From JADJGC01 sp964576925 (GTDB taxonomy: Bacteria > Zixibacteria > MSB-5A5 > CAIYYT01), in contig CAZNWJ010000003.1 in assembly GCA_964576925.1 (NCBI GenBank), positions 248,001 through 312,000 of the forward strand: a stretch of DNA of 64,000 bases. The letters run 5' to 3'. Every line of letters begins with the position of its first letter. Position 1 is the first letter of the stretch. Shown here one piece after another: positions 1-8,001 of the stretch. The position numbers and the translations under genes are program-made. The notes under the pieces were generated by a model that had not been told where the DNA came from, did not search any database, and saw only the letters and a program-made list of their open reading frames with translations.

Positions 1-1007
1 GCAGTGATCGCGCGCGAGATTGACCGGCGCAGCGTCCACAGGTAATCGCGACGGCCGGCATCTGTGGTCTCTTCAAATTGTAGTGGTTGGTGCGACCTGA
101 TAATTTTCTCCACCGCCGGCCCGTCGGTAGCAACCTCGCTTGCACCGCCGTCGACTTCGATCAAGAGCGCGGCGGCTGCCGGAATCGCGGCATCCCAGTT
201 GAGGTAGGCAAACGTGCAGGCGATGGCATCGCCATCCATGAACTCGAGTACGGCCGGCACAACGCCGAAGGCCATTATATCAGCGACGACTTTGGCGGCC
301 GCTTCCTGGGTTGCGAAGGCTGCAAAAAAGGTCTTTCGTTGCTCAGGCGGCTCGATTAGCTGCAAGGCAATCTTCGTCACTACGGCAAGTGTGCCCTCAG
401 AACCGACTAGCAGAGAGCCCAGGCCGTAGGTCTCCGTCTCGGCAAAGCAGCCGGTCTGGATCAATTCGCCGCTGGCCATGTATCCTTCTAATCCGAGAAC
501 ATAGTCTTTGGTCAGCCCGTATTTCTTGCAGCGAAGTCCTCCGGCGCATTCGGCAATATTCCCGCCGATACTGCATTCTTTGACACTGGCCGGATCGGGA
601 GGGTAGAAGAGCCCCGCCGCCTCAGCGGCGTCAGCCAGAACCTGTGTAATCACGCCCGGCTCGACGATTGCCCGCTTGCCCTCTGAGTCCAATTCGAGAA
701 TCCGATTTAGTCGCAGAAGCGAGAGAATCAGTCCGCCATGTTCAGCCAGCGCGCCGCCGGTGTAGCCCGTACCCGCGCCGCGCGGGACAATCGGGACGGC
801 GTATTCCGTCGCCAGACGCAGTACTTGCGGCACGTGCTCGGCATGCTCGATATCGACTGCCGCCAGCGGCAAGCGGACGATCTCCGTCGCATCGTGGGAG
901 CAGTCATCGAAGAATTTGCCGTCAGTGTGAACGTTTTCAACCCCGACAACCTGTCTCAGCTCTTCGAGGAGCCGGTCATTTGTCGTCGGTTGAGATGCGA
1001 AAGTCAT
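1..1007 (-). CDS. FAD-binding oxidase, GlcD/D-lactate dehydrogenase family (3' end cut by window edge)
   Basis: The N-terminal 335 codons of an FAD-linked oxidase of the glycolate oxidase subunit D / D-2-hydroxyacid dehydrogenase family. These flavoenzymes oxidise 2-hydroxy acids such as glycolate or D-lactate to 2-oxo acids. The FAD-binding PP-loop is visible as RGAGTGYTGG at residues 76-85, and the second nucleotide-contact segment reads DPASVKECSIGGNIAECAGG near residues 142-162. The reading frame is open through position 1, so the substrate-binding C-terminal half lies outside the window. The ATG at 1007 overlaps the TGA of the upstream FmdB-like gene (ATGA), implying coupled translation. 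The exact substrate cannot be told from this part. Confidence 0.9.
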   Translation of the reverse strand, partial: MTFASQPTTNDRLLEELRQVVGVENVHTDGKFFDDCSHDATEIVRLPLAAVDIEHAEHVPQVLRLATEYAVPIVPRGAGTGYTGGALAEHGGLILSLLRLNRILELDSEGKRAIVEPGVITQVLADAAEAAGLFYPPDPASVKECSIGGNIAECAGGLRCKKYGLTKDYVLGLEGYMASGELIQTGCFAETETYGLGSLLVGSEGTLAVVTKIALQLIEPPEQRKTFFAAFATQEAAAKVVADIMAFGVVPAVLEFMDGDAIACTFAYLNWDAAIPAAAALLIEVDGGASEVATDGPAVEKIIRSHQPLQFEETTDAGRRDYLWTLRRSISRAIT

Positions 1008-1282
1008 TCAGACTTGCCCTTGGGCTTGGTGTCGCTCGCAGAACTCGAGCTGGAAGTGGAACCGGTAGCCGAATCTGAACTGGCTGCCTTCTTGTATGAA
1101 TCGCTGCGATAGTCGGTGATATAGAAGCCGCTCCCCTTGAACAACAAACCAGCACCGCCGGTGATCACGCGCATCACCACGCCGCCGCATTTCGGGCATT
1201 CGCGCAAAGGCGGATCAGACATTTTCTGGAATTCTTCGAACTCGTGATTGCAGGTTTGGCACCGGTACCAGTAAGTCGGCAT
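1004..1282 (-). CDS. FmdB-family zinc ribbon protein
   Basis: A 92-residue protein with the FmdB-type regulatory/zinc-ribbon fold. It starts MPTYWYRCQTCNHEFEEF and has two Cys-x2-Cys pairs (CQTC at about residues 8-11 and CPKC at about 29-32) that should bind one zinc. The central GLLFKGSGFYITDY segment is typical of the family. The last 25 residues are a low-complexity Ser/Lys tail. Function in the family is poorly defined; it is named after a putative regulator of formamidase genes. It overlaps the start of the glcD-like gene by 4 nt and follows a strong hairpin after pta, so these two genes are probably a separate small operon. Confidence 0.88.
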   Translation of the reverse strand: MPTYWYRCQTCNHEFEEFQKMSDPPLRECPKCGGVVMRVITGGAGLLFKGSGFYITDYRSDSYKKAASSDSATGSTSSSSSASDTKPKGKSE

Positions 1283-1325
1283 TAGGTCTCCTTCAATCGT
1301 ATTCTACGTTGATCCAAAATCAGCG

Positions 1326-1362
1326 TTTGCGCCCCGGGGTCGCATATGACCCCGGGCGCAAA
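1326..1362. terminator. GC-rich hairpin between pta and the fmdB-like gene
   Basis: Inverted repeat with a left arm at 1326-1341 and a right arm at 1348-1362, about 15 base pairs with one bulged base, around a 6-nt loop. A short A run on one side and T run on the other make it look like an intrinsic terminator in either direction. It would end the prfB-pta transcript on the minus strand. The T tract is only three bases, so efficiency is uncertain. Confidence 0.6.
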
Positions 1363-1371
1363 ATCGTTGGA

Positions 1372-2367
1372 TTAGATGCCTGTCATGGTCATCGCGATCG
1401 CCGTGACGTTCACGATGTCGTCGGCGGAACAACCGCGTGAAAGGTCGTTAACCGGCTTGGCCATTCCCTGGACGATCGGGCCGATGGCGTCGGCCTTGGC
1501 CATTCGCTGCACCAGTTTGTACGCGATGTTGCCCGCATCCAGGTCAGGGAAGATCAAGACATTGGCCTTGCCTTCAAGCGGTGACTGCGGCGCCTTGGAC
1601 TGCTGAACCTTGGGGATAATCGCCGCATCAACCTGCAACTCGCCGTCGACGATAAGCTTGGGATCGATCTGCTTCACCATCTCAAGGGCCTTGAGCACTT
1701 TCTCGCAATCCGGATGTTTTGCCGAGCCCTTGGTTGAGAACGAGAGCATGGCCACGCGCGGCTCTTCGCCCATCAAGGCCCGGTACGAGCGGGACGTCGC
1801 TACGGCGATCGCTGCCAATTGCTCGACATTGGGATTCGGGATGACGGCGCTGTCAGCAAAGAAAAACACTTTTTCCTTCTCGCCCATGAACTCCGGCAAC
1901 ACCATCATGAAGAAGCTCGAAACGGCGGTGATCCCCGGCGCCAGCCCAACGACCTGGATTCCGGCGCGCAGCACGTCACCGGTGGTATTGAGCGCGCCGG
2001 CTACCGATCCGTGCGCCATGCCTTTGCGAACCATCATCGCTCCCCAGTAGAGCGGCTGGCGGATCGTTGCGGCGGCCTCTTGTTCGGTCATCTTCTTGGC
2101 CTTGCGCAACTCGAAAAGTTCATGCGCAAAGTCCTTGTGCCAATCGGACGTCGCTGGATCGGTGACGGTGCATTTGCCAAGATCAAGGCCATGCTCTTTG
2201 GCCAGGGCTGCAATTCTGTCCTTCCCGCCGACGAGCGCGACCTGCGCAATCCCCTCGGCAAGCACAGATTTCGCGGCCAGGATCGACCGCGGCTCCTCGC
2301 CCTCGGGGTAGACCACCGTGCGCTTAAGAGCCTTCGCTTTATCTCGGAATTGTTGTAACACAGACAT
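1372..2367 (-). CDS. pta: Phosphate acetyltransferase
   Basis: A 331-residue short-form phosphotransacetylase, the usual length for the family without the N-terminal DRTGG extension. It interconverts acetyl-CoA plus phosphate with acetyl phosphate plus CoA in the cytoplasm, linking to acetate metabolism and substrate-level ATP formation through acetate kinase. Family signatures include the segment from LIFPDLDAGNIAYKLVQR (about 271-288) to GPIVQGMAKPVNDLSRG (about 296-312), and AHGSVAGA in the middle. It starts 13 nt after the prfB stop and is probably cotranscribed with it. No ackA is present in the window. A phosphate butyryltransferase is the only realistic alternative, and the motifs favour Pta. 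Confidence 0.95.
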   Translation of the reverse strand: MSVLQQFRDKAKALKRTVVYPEGEEPRSILAAKSVLAEGIAQVALVGGKDRIAALAKEHGLDLGKCTVTDPATSDWHKDFAHELFELRKAKKMTEQEAAATIRQPLYWGAMMVRKGMAHGSVAGALNTTGDVLRAGIQVVGLAPGITAVSSFFMMVLPEFMGEKEKVFFFADSAVIPNPNVEQLAAIAVATSRSYRALMGEEPRVAMLSFSTKGSAKHPDCEKVLKALEMVKQIDPKLIVDGELQVDAAIIPKVQQSKAPQSPLEGKANVLIFPDLDAGNIAYKLVQRMAKADAIGPIVQGMAKPVNDLSRGCSADDIVNVTAIAMTMTGI

Positions 2368-2380
2368 GGAAACCTCCCGA

Positions 2381-3467
2381 CTACCTATCCTTCCAGTTCA
2401 GATAGGCAGTGATAAAACCATCAATATCGCCATCCATCACCCGGCTGGTGTCGGAGGTTTCATGCGAAGTGCGATGATCCTTCACCAGGTTGTAGGGATG
2501 GAACACGTAGGAGCGAATTTGGGAGCCCCACTCGATCTTCTTCTTGGTCTTGGCGTATTCCGCAATCTTCTTGTCTTCTTCCTCTTTGGCTTTTTGATAA
2601 AGACGAGCCTTGAGGACTTTCAGCGCGGACTCGCGGTTCTTGATCTGTGACCGCTCGGTCTGGCATTGCACGACGATTCCGGTGGGAATATGCGTGATGC
2701 GCACCGCCGATGAGGTCTTGTTTACATGCTGTCCGCCCGCGCCTGAGGCTCTAAAAGTATCGATGCGTATATCGTCCGGCTTGATTTCAATCTCGATGTC
2801 CTCGCCGACTTCGGGAAAGACAAAAACGGAGGCGAACGACGTGTGTCGGCGCTGGTTGGCATCAAATGGCGAGATTCTAACCAACCGATGGACTCCCGAT
2901 TCTGCCTTTAAGTAGCCGTAGGCATAGTCGCCCTTGATCTCGAGCGTCGCGGCCTTGATTCCGGCTTCTTCGCCATCCTGGTAATCTATCAAGTCGGCAG
3001 TCAAACCGTGGCGTTCACACCAGCGCGTATAGAGCCGCAGCAGCATCTGCGCCCAATCCTGCGACTCGGTGCCGCCGGCGCCGGGATGAATCGAGAGGAT
3101 TGCGTCATTAGGGTCATCCGGTTCTGAAAGGAGAGTCTTGAGTTCGAACTCATCGAGACGTTGTTGGATAGTCTGATGGTGTTCCTCAAACTCATTTCGC
3201 AAATCGGGCTCTTCGGCAGCCATTTCTTCGAGCGTGCCGAGTTCGCTGAGATCCTTTTCCAGGCTGAATGTCTCCTCCAGCCACTTCTTCTCAAGAGCGA
3301 TTTCCTTCAAGACCCCTTGGGCTCTGGCCTGGTTCGACCAGAAATTCTCGGCAACCGTTAGTTGCTCGAGCTCCTTGACACGAGCGGACTTCTTTTCGAG
3401 GTCAAAGAAACTCCTTTAGCCGCCCGAACCGCGCCATCATCTCAGCTATTGCCGTTATTTCTGCCAA
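2381..3467 (-). CDS. prfB: Peptide chain release factor 2, with programmed +1 frameshift
   Basis: Release factor 2 ends translation at UGA and UAA. The protein is read in two frames: 21 codons from a TTG at 3467 (or ATGs at 3440/3437) to CTT at 3407-3405, then a +1 shift that skips one base at 3404, then 340 codons to the stop. This gives about 361 residues, close to the E. coli protein. The anticodon-like motif SPF falls at about 199-201 and the hydrolytic GGQ at about 244-246 (ASGAGGQHVNKTSS), both at the expected places. The TTG is preceded by GGAGGAG. An annotation beginning at the internal ATG at 3310 would lose the first 52 residues. It is divergent from rlmN. Confidence 0.97.
3401..3417 (-). 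promoter_or_regulatory. prfB +1 frameshift site (SD-like element, slippery CTT, in-frame TGA)
   Basis: On the minus strand the site reads AAAGGAG-TTT-CTT-TGA-C. It has an internal Shine-Dalgarno-like AGGAG (3415-3411) three bases upstream of CTT (3407-3405), then the in-frame stop TGA (3404-3402) followed by C. This is the same arrangement as the autoregulatory RF2 site of E. coli. When RF2 is scarce, the ribosome stalls at UGA and slips by +1. The protein sequence is continuous only if this shift occurs. Confidence 0.95.
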
Positions 3468-3522
3468 ATCTCCTCCAAAAACCTCTTGGTCAAGTCGCGT
3501 AAGTATAGTTGTTTATGCAGCT

Positions 3523-4689
3523 ATGTCAACCTTAAGAAAGATCAACATTTTCGGGCTGTCGCTTCAAGGAATGGAAGAACTGATGGCGCGCCACGGCGAG
3601 AAACCGTACCGCGGCCGTCAGCTATTCCAGTGGGTCTACCAGAAGGGTGCCATCGACTTTGAAGTCATGTCGACGTTCAATCGCCAGCTGCGTGAACAAT
3701 TCGCCGCTCACTACAAGATTGAATTACCCGAGATTGTCCGCGAACAAAAAGACCCATACGACGGCACGCGCAAGTTCCTGGTGAAAATGCGCGACGGCGC
3801 CAGCGTTGAGATGGTCCTGATCCCGATTAGAGGGCGGTTGACCTTGTGTATATCTAGCCAGGTGGGTTGCACCATCGGCTGCAAGTTCTGCGCAACGGGA
3901 CTGCTGGGATTCAAGCGTAACCTGACTCCTGCAGAAATCATCGGGCAGTTCGTACTCGCCAAAAGCCTGACCGGCGAGCTCGAATTGCAGAATGTCGTAA
4001 TGATGGGGATGGGTGAGCCGCTGCTAAACCTCGATAATGTGATTGATTCGATAGAGACGATCAGCTCGGAGTGCGGGCTGGGCTTCTCGGCGCGCCGTTT
4101 CACGATTTCGACGGTCGGATTGATCCGAGAGATCCGCCAGTTGACTGAGTACAAACTCAAATCCGGCCTGGCTCTATCCCTGCATGCGCCCAACCAAGCC
4201 CTGCGCGAGCGGCTGATCCCTTCCGCTAAGGACAACCCGCTTGATGAACTTATCGATGCCTGCCGTGCCTACGTTACCCAAGCGGGAGACCGCGTCACGC
4301 TCGAGTACATCCTGATCGACGGCATTACCGACACCATGGCCTGTGCGCAGCAACTCGCGCGCCTCGCCAACAAGCTCCCCTGTAAGATCAACCTGATTCC
4401 ATACAATCCGATCGTCAGCACCGAGGGTGTACCGCTCGCGCCGATCAAGGAAGTGAAAAAGGGTAGGGTTGCCGCCCTGCGTGGAACCACTGCGCGCGAT
4501 CCGAAGAAACCGGCGCCGTTCACCCCATTTGATTTCCGAACTCCGAGTCAGGAAGCAATCGACCGTTTTCGCGAGTATCTCTACCCGCGCTGTCCAGCTG
4601 TTACTCTGCGCACGCCCAAGGGAAGAAGTATTGCTGCCGCCTGCGGACAGTTGGCGGGGCAGGCGAAGATCGAAGAGATGTCGGTTTAG
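3523..4689 (+). CDS. rlmN: 23S rRNA/tRNA adenine C2-methyltransferase (radical SAM)
   Basis: A 388-residue RlmN-type dual-specificity enzyme. It methylates C2 of A2503 in 23S rRNA and A37 of some tRNAs using two SAM molecules. The radical-SAM cluster cysteines are C116, C120 and C123 in GCTIGCKFCATG. The conserved C-terminal cysteine needed for the covalent intermediate is at about residue 374 in GRSIAAACGQLAG. Helpful family motifs are MMGMGEPLLNLDNV and SLHAPNQALRERLIP. The ATG at 3523 lies in a 55-nt gap divergent from prfB, and a TATAGT at 3504-3509 could be its -10 element. It converges on hypB with a 28-nt gap. Confidence 0.97.
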   Translation: MSTLRKINIFGLSLQGMEELMARHGEKPYRGRQLFQWVYQKGAIDFEVMSTFNRQLREQFAAHYKIELPEIVREQKDPYDGTRKFLVKMRDGASVEMVLIPIRGRLTLCISSQVGCTIGCKFCATGLLGFKRNLTPAEIIGQFVLAKSLTGELELQNVVMMGMGEPLLNLDNVIDSIETISSECGLGFSARRFTISTVGLIREIRQLTEYKLKSGLALSLHAPNQALRERLIPSAKDNPLDELIDACRAYVTQAGDRVTLEYILIDGITDTMACAQQLARLANKLPCKINLIPYNPIVSTEGVPLAPIKEVKKGRVAALRGTTARDPKKPAPFTPFDFRTPSQEAIDRFREYLYPRCPAVTLRTPKGRSIAAACGQLAGQAKIEEMSV

Positions 4690-4717
4690 AAGCCCCAGAC
4701 TGCCGTCGGATTACCAG

Positions 4718-5380
4718 TTAACGCGGACTTGCCACGAAGCTGCGCAGCCACTCAAACCAGTTGTCCAACCCCCGCCCGTCGCGGCAGGAAGTCTCGAAGA
4801 TTCTCAGATCGCCGTTGATCTTGAGCGCATTTTCGCGGGCACGCTGCATATCGAAATCTGATGTTCCCAGCAAGTCAATCTTGTTGATGACAACAACCGA
4901 CGAGCGCCGGTACATCGCCGGATACTTGAGCGGCTTGTCATCCCCCTCGGTAGTGCTCATAATGACGACCTTCAGATCCTCACCCAGATCGTACGACGCC
5001 GGACAGACGAGATTACCGACGTTTTCGATAATCAGCAGTCGAACACCCGACAAATCGAGCGACGATAGCGACTGACCGACCATGCGGGCATCAAGATGGC
5101 AGGTGCCGCCGGTAATGATCGGCCGCACCAGCTTGCCGCCGGCTTTGGCAATACGATTAGCGTCGTTTTCAGTCTGCACGTCGCCGGCAACCACCGCGAT
5201 GCTCATTTCATTGCCCAGCGCTTGAATCGTCTTCTCTACCAGGCTGGTCTTGCCGGAACCGGGCGAGGAGACGAGGTTGATGGCGGCGATTTGACGGCGC
5301 TTCAAGTTGGCCCGGATTTCTGAGGCCAGCTTGTCATTCTCAGAGAGGACTTTCTTTTCCAGCACGATCTTTTCAGTCAT
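4718..5380 (-). CDS. hypB: Hydrogenase/urease nickel incorporation GTPase HypB
   Basis: A 220-residue SIMIBI-class GTPase that helps insert nickel into the large subunit of [NiFe] hydrogenases. The P-loop SSPGSGKTS is at about 38-46, a metal-site Cys-His pair is in GGTCHLDA (C94, H95), and NKID near 168 is the guanine-specificity motif. The N-terminus lacks the His-rich nickel-storage stretch found in some HypB proteins. I chose the ATG at 5380 because the longer frame to 5500 overlaps hypA and adds 40 non-family residues. It lies 10 nt downstream of hypA in an evident operon. No hydrogenase structural genes or hypCDEF are in the window. Confidence 0.95.
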   Translation of the reverse strand: MTEKIVLEKKVLSENDKLASEIRANLKRRQIAAINLVSSPGSGKTSLVEKTIQALGNEMSIAVVAGDVQTENDANRIAKAGGKLVRPIITGGTCHLDARMVGQSLSSLDLSGVRLLIIENVGNLVCPASYDLGEDLKVVIMSTTEGDDKPLKYPAMYRRSSVVVINKIDLLGTSDFDMQRARENALKINGDLRIFETSCRDGRGLDNWFEWLRSFVASPR

Positions 5381-5390
5381 AGTTTGATCC

Positions 5391-5732
5391 TCAATCTCCT
5401 TCGAAATACGCGATTTCCAGTTCCTGGCCACTAATGAGATCACTTTGCGACGACTCGCAGCGCGGACAGATGAACACGAAATCATCAACGCCAAACTCAT
5501 GCCCGCACTTTCGACAGACGGCGCGGGTTGGCACGGTCTCTATGCGCAGTTCGCTTTCAGCCAATGGTGTATCCTTCGTAAGTGCCTCGTATCCAAATCT
5601 CAACGCTTCGGCGTCCACGCTCGACAAAGTGCCAAGCCGGATGCCGACCGCAGACACGCGCCTAAGTGCGTGCTCCGGCATAGCCGCGATCACAGCTTCG
5701 ATGATATTCTGGGCGATCGAGAGTTCGTGCAT
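5391..5732 (-). CDS. hypA: Hydrogenase nickel incorporation protein HypA
   Basis: A 113-residue nickel chaperone partner of HypB. The start at 5732 gives the invariant N-terminus MHELSIAQ, in which His2 and the free amino terminus coordinate nickel. The zinc site is formed by C73, C76, C89 and C92 (CRKC and CPRC pairs). An in-frame start 9 codons upstream would bury the metal-binding amino end, so it is unlikely. It lies directly upstream of hypB. HypA can also serve urease in some bacteria. Confidence 0.95.
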   Translation of the reverse strand: MHELSIAQNIIEAVIAAMPEHALRRVSAVGIRLGTLSSVDAEALRFGYEALTKDTPLAESELRIETVPTRAVCRKCGHEFGVDDFVFICPRCESSQSDLISGQELEIAYFEGD

Positions 5733-5802
5733 GGGTGTCCTCGCTGCGAAGATAGACAAAATCCTCGAAAGAAGTTGCTAAAAGTCGCTTCTGGGGAGTA
5801 CC

Positions 5803-5818
5803 TTGAATTAGAATTCAA
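5803..5818. promoter_or_regulatory. Inverted repeat between hypA and a divergent secreted-protein gene
   Basis: A perfect 7-bp inverted repeat, TTGAATT-AG-AATTCAA, in the roughly 100-nt divergent gap between hypA and the gene at 5834. Its size and place suit a dimeric repressor or activator site, but no regulator is known and an AT-rich chance palindrome is possible. Confidence 0.25.
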
Positions 5819-5833
5819 TCGAAAGGGTACGAT

Positions 5834-6706
5834 ATGCTAGGTACTCGTGGTCTTTGTATCAGCGCTTGGCGTCTCTGGCCGGCGCTGTCTCTCGTCCTCT
5901 CAGCGATCTTCCTGACCATTTCTGCGGCGACGGCACAGGATCTGGGCGTCCGCGATTCCGTGTATTGCCGATCATTTCCAATCCCGATTGACCCATCAGA
6001 AAGCCTGGAGGTTCGAATCATTCTATGGAGCGACGACACCTTGTCTGTTGTCAGCTTGGCCTTCTGCTACATTGGTGAAGACGTTGCGCTTTCATCGATC
6101 AGTCCCGGCCCCCTGATCACAGGATTGGAAGGCTCGATCTTCACTACCTCCGTGAGGACTGCGGAACGCGGATTCACGATCGATTGGGTCGGCCTGGCGG
6201 ATCGCCTCATTCCGAACTCTGAGAGAGTCATCGCGGTAGTCTATTTCAAAGCGACCGGCGAATTGTTCTGCAAGTCGCCAATCGTGCTGGATACCTGCAC
6301 TTTGTTTCCGGTGTCGACATGCCTGCTCACACCGCTGAATCAGGCGCCATTTGTTCCTGAGTGCGATGTCCCGGAGTACATCATGTGCATGGACGCCGAG
6401 GAATCCGAGGTATATCCCTTGACTCCCGGTGATTTCAAGGTGACTCAGGCTTTTCCCAATCCGTTCAATTTGGGCGTGGTAGTGGAGATCAGCGTCGCAA
6501 GGAACTGCCATCTGAGAATTGCAGTCGTCGACATCCTCGGTAGGATAGTGCGAGAATTGACGGTGGGAGAAGTCGAAACGGGAAATCACGTCTTTAGCTG
6601 GGATGGCCGAAACAGCGTGGGTAGCGAAGCAGCCTCGGGCGTCTATTTCCTCAGAGTCGCAGGTCCGGGACAAACGGTTGTGAGAAAGCTTGTCTTGCTG
6701 AGATAA
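5834..6706 (+). CDS. Secreted protein with C-terminal PNPFN-type sorting domain
   Basis: A 290-residue exported protein of unknown role. Residues 1-36 form a long signal peptide ending ...ISAATA-QDL. The middle is a beta-rich segment with several cysteines (KSPIVLDTCTLF, LVPECDV-like spacing) that I do not recognise as a named family. The last 80 residues match the FlgD-like/type IX secretion C-terminal domain: FPNPFN at about 209-214, a DILGRIVREL strand, WDGRN, and a terminal SGVYFLRV...VVRKLVLLR. It would be translocated by Sec and then attached to or released from the surface. The ATG has an AAAGGG ribosome site 7 nt upstream. Confidence 0.75.
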   Translation: MLGTRGLCISAWRLWPALSLVLSAIFLTISAATAQDLGVRDSVYCRSFPIPIDPSESLEVRIILWSDDTLSVVSLAFCYIGEDVALSSISPGPLITGLEGSIFTTSVRTAERGFTIDWVGLADRLIPNSERVIAVVYFKATGELFCKSPIVLDTCTLFPVSTCLLTPLNQAPFVPECDVPEYIMCMDAEESEVYPLTPGDFKVTQAFPNPFNLGVVVEISVARNCHLRIAVVDILGRIVRELTVGEVETGNHVFSWDGRNSVGSEAASGVYFLRVAGPGQTVVRKLVLLR

Positions 6707-6722
6707 GGCTGACGAATACTTT

Positions 6723-6807
<85 letters not shown>

Positions 6808-6823
6808 ATGAAATGGGATTCCC

Positions 6824-6851
6824 AATATATCGGCGCTCCCAGTGAGCGCAA
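6824..6851 (-). promoter_or_regulatory. Sigma-70-like promoter for tRNA-Leu
   Basis: On the minus strand TTGCGC (6851-6846), a 16-nt spacer and TATATT (6829-6824). This would start transcription about 10 nt upstream of the mature tRNA 5' end. The same TATATT -10 occurs at two other candidate promoters in the window. Confidence 0.5.
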
Positions 6852-6888
6852 GCGAAAATTCGGACAGGAGAACAAGGCGCCGGGAGCG

Positions 6889-8001
6889 TTATTGGCGTAT
6901 CTCAGTGGCCAATTGGTAGCGAACTACGCGATTGTTGCCGGTGTCGGCGATGTAGACGAATCCGTCAAACACCGAGATGCCGTTCGGGATGTTGAATTGT
7001 CGGTCGCCGCTTCCGTTGGTCCCGAATGACTGCAGTAGCTCACCCCGCCGGTTGAACTTGTAGAAATGATGGTTGGAGCCGAGCAGCGGATCGAGATCGC
7101 GCAACAGCAGGTAGAAATTCGAAAGCTCGTCCACCGCCAGGTCCTTGAACGAACGCGCCGTAAAGCGAATCAACGGCGGCAGGGTGTCGTTGTCAGAATA
7201 GAGCGGAATGAAATTCGGCAGGCTGAACAGCTGTACGGCGAGATTGCCTACGCCCTGGGCAAGCGAGATATACGTCTGTCCCGCAACTTGATAGGCCGTC
7301 AGGTCGGTGGGGAAATTCGTGAAGCCCAGACCAATTCCCTCCGACAGGTACGTGTCTTTGGGAAGATCGTCGGCGCCGAACAAGATGATGCGTCCCTTGT
7401 AGCGGTCGGCGACGTAGTACGATTTGGACTCAAGCAGTGTGGCGCTGATGCCATAGAACTCGGCGTCAACCCACAGCACGGTGTCGCGAAATTCAATCGC
7501 ATGATAGGGCGAGTCTGCTTGCCACGCCTTGACAAAACCGCCGCCGTGCCGGAACGAGCGGCGGAAGATCGCGTTGCCATACGGTACAACGTTTGTGTCA
7601 CCATCCGCGATCTCGACGCGTGCATAATCGCCGCAGACGACAAGCAGGTCGAGTCCTCGATCCTGCGTAATCGCTACCGGGTGCACGACTGGGTAGATGG
7701 CAATCACAGTTCCGTCAGTTTCGAGATTCACAACGCGATCGTTTCCAGTATCGCAGATATAAATCGTCTGGTCGTAGCCCACGTATACATCTTCCGGCCG
7801 ATTGAAGGCCACGCCATCGGCAGCGCTCCAAATGGGCGTGATCTGAACGTAGTTGGTATCGATGCCGCCGTAGACCGGATCAGGCAAGTCCGACGGCAGA
7901 GGTGTCTTCTCGCCGCAGCCGACAGCCAAGGCGATCATCGCTGTCACTGCAGAGAGCAGTAGTATTCCAAGCTTCCAGAATCTCGAATAGTTCGCGACCA
8001 T
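6889..8001 (-). CDS. NHL/beta-propeller lipoprotein
   Basis: A 370-residue predicted lipoprotein. The signal peptide ends in the lipobox LAVGC, so the cysteine at about residue 29 would be lipidated. The mature part contains NHL-like blades: FNRPEDVYVGYDQTIYICDTGNDRVV near the N-terminus and FNIPNGISVFDGFVYIADTGNNRVVRY at the C-terminus, which would close a six-bladed propeller. Such proteins usually bind ligands or partner proteins in the periplasm or outside the cell. Its ATG overlaps the TGA of the TonB receptor gene by one base, so the pair is an operon and the lipoprotein may work with the receptor, in a SusD-like partnership role only by analogy. Confidence 0.8.
   Translation of the reverse strand: MVANYSRFWKLGILLLSAVTAMIALAVGCGEKTPLPSDLPDPVYGGIDTNYVQITPIWSAADGVAFNRPEDVYVGYDQTIYICDTGNDRVVNLETDGTVIAIYPVVHPVAITQDRGLDLLVVCGDYARVEIADGDTNVVPYGNAIFRRSFRHGGGFVKAWQADSPYHAIEFRDTVLWVDAEFYGISATLLESKSYYVADRYKGRIILFGADDLPKDTYLSEGIGLGFTNFPTDLTAYQVAGQTYISLAQGVGNLAVQLFSLPNFIPLYSDNDTLPPLIRFTARSFKDLAVDELSNFYLLLRDLDPLLGSNHHFYKFNRRGELLQSFGTNGSGDRQFNIPNGISVFDGFVYIADTGNNRVVRYQLATEIRQ

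Noticed and set aside
1819..2358. A plus-strand open frame of about 179 codons opposite pta
   Set aside because: It is the antisense shadow of a clear Pta coding sequence and has no motifs of its own.
3294..3310. RF2 start at the internal ATG near 3310
   Set aside because: The upstream frame continues the protein through the programmed frameshift, and that protein has the family's usual length.
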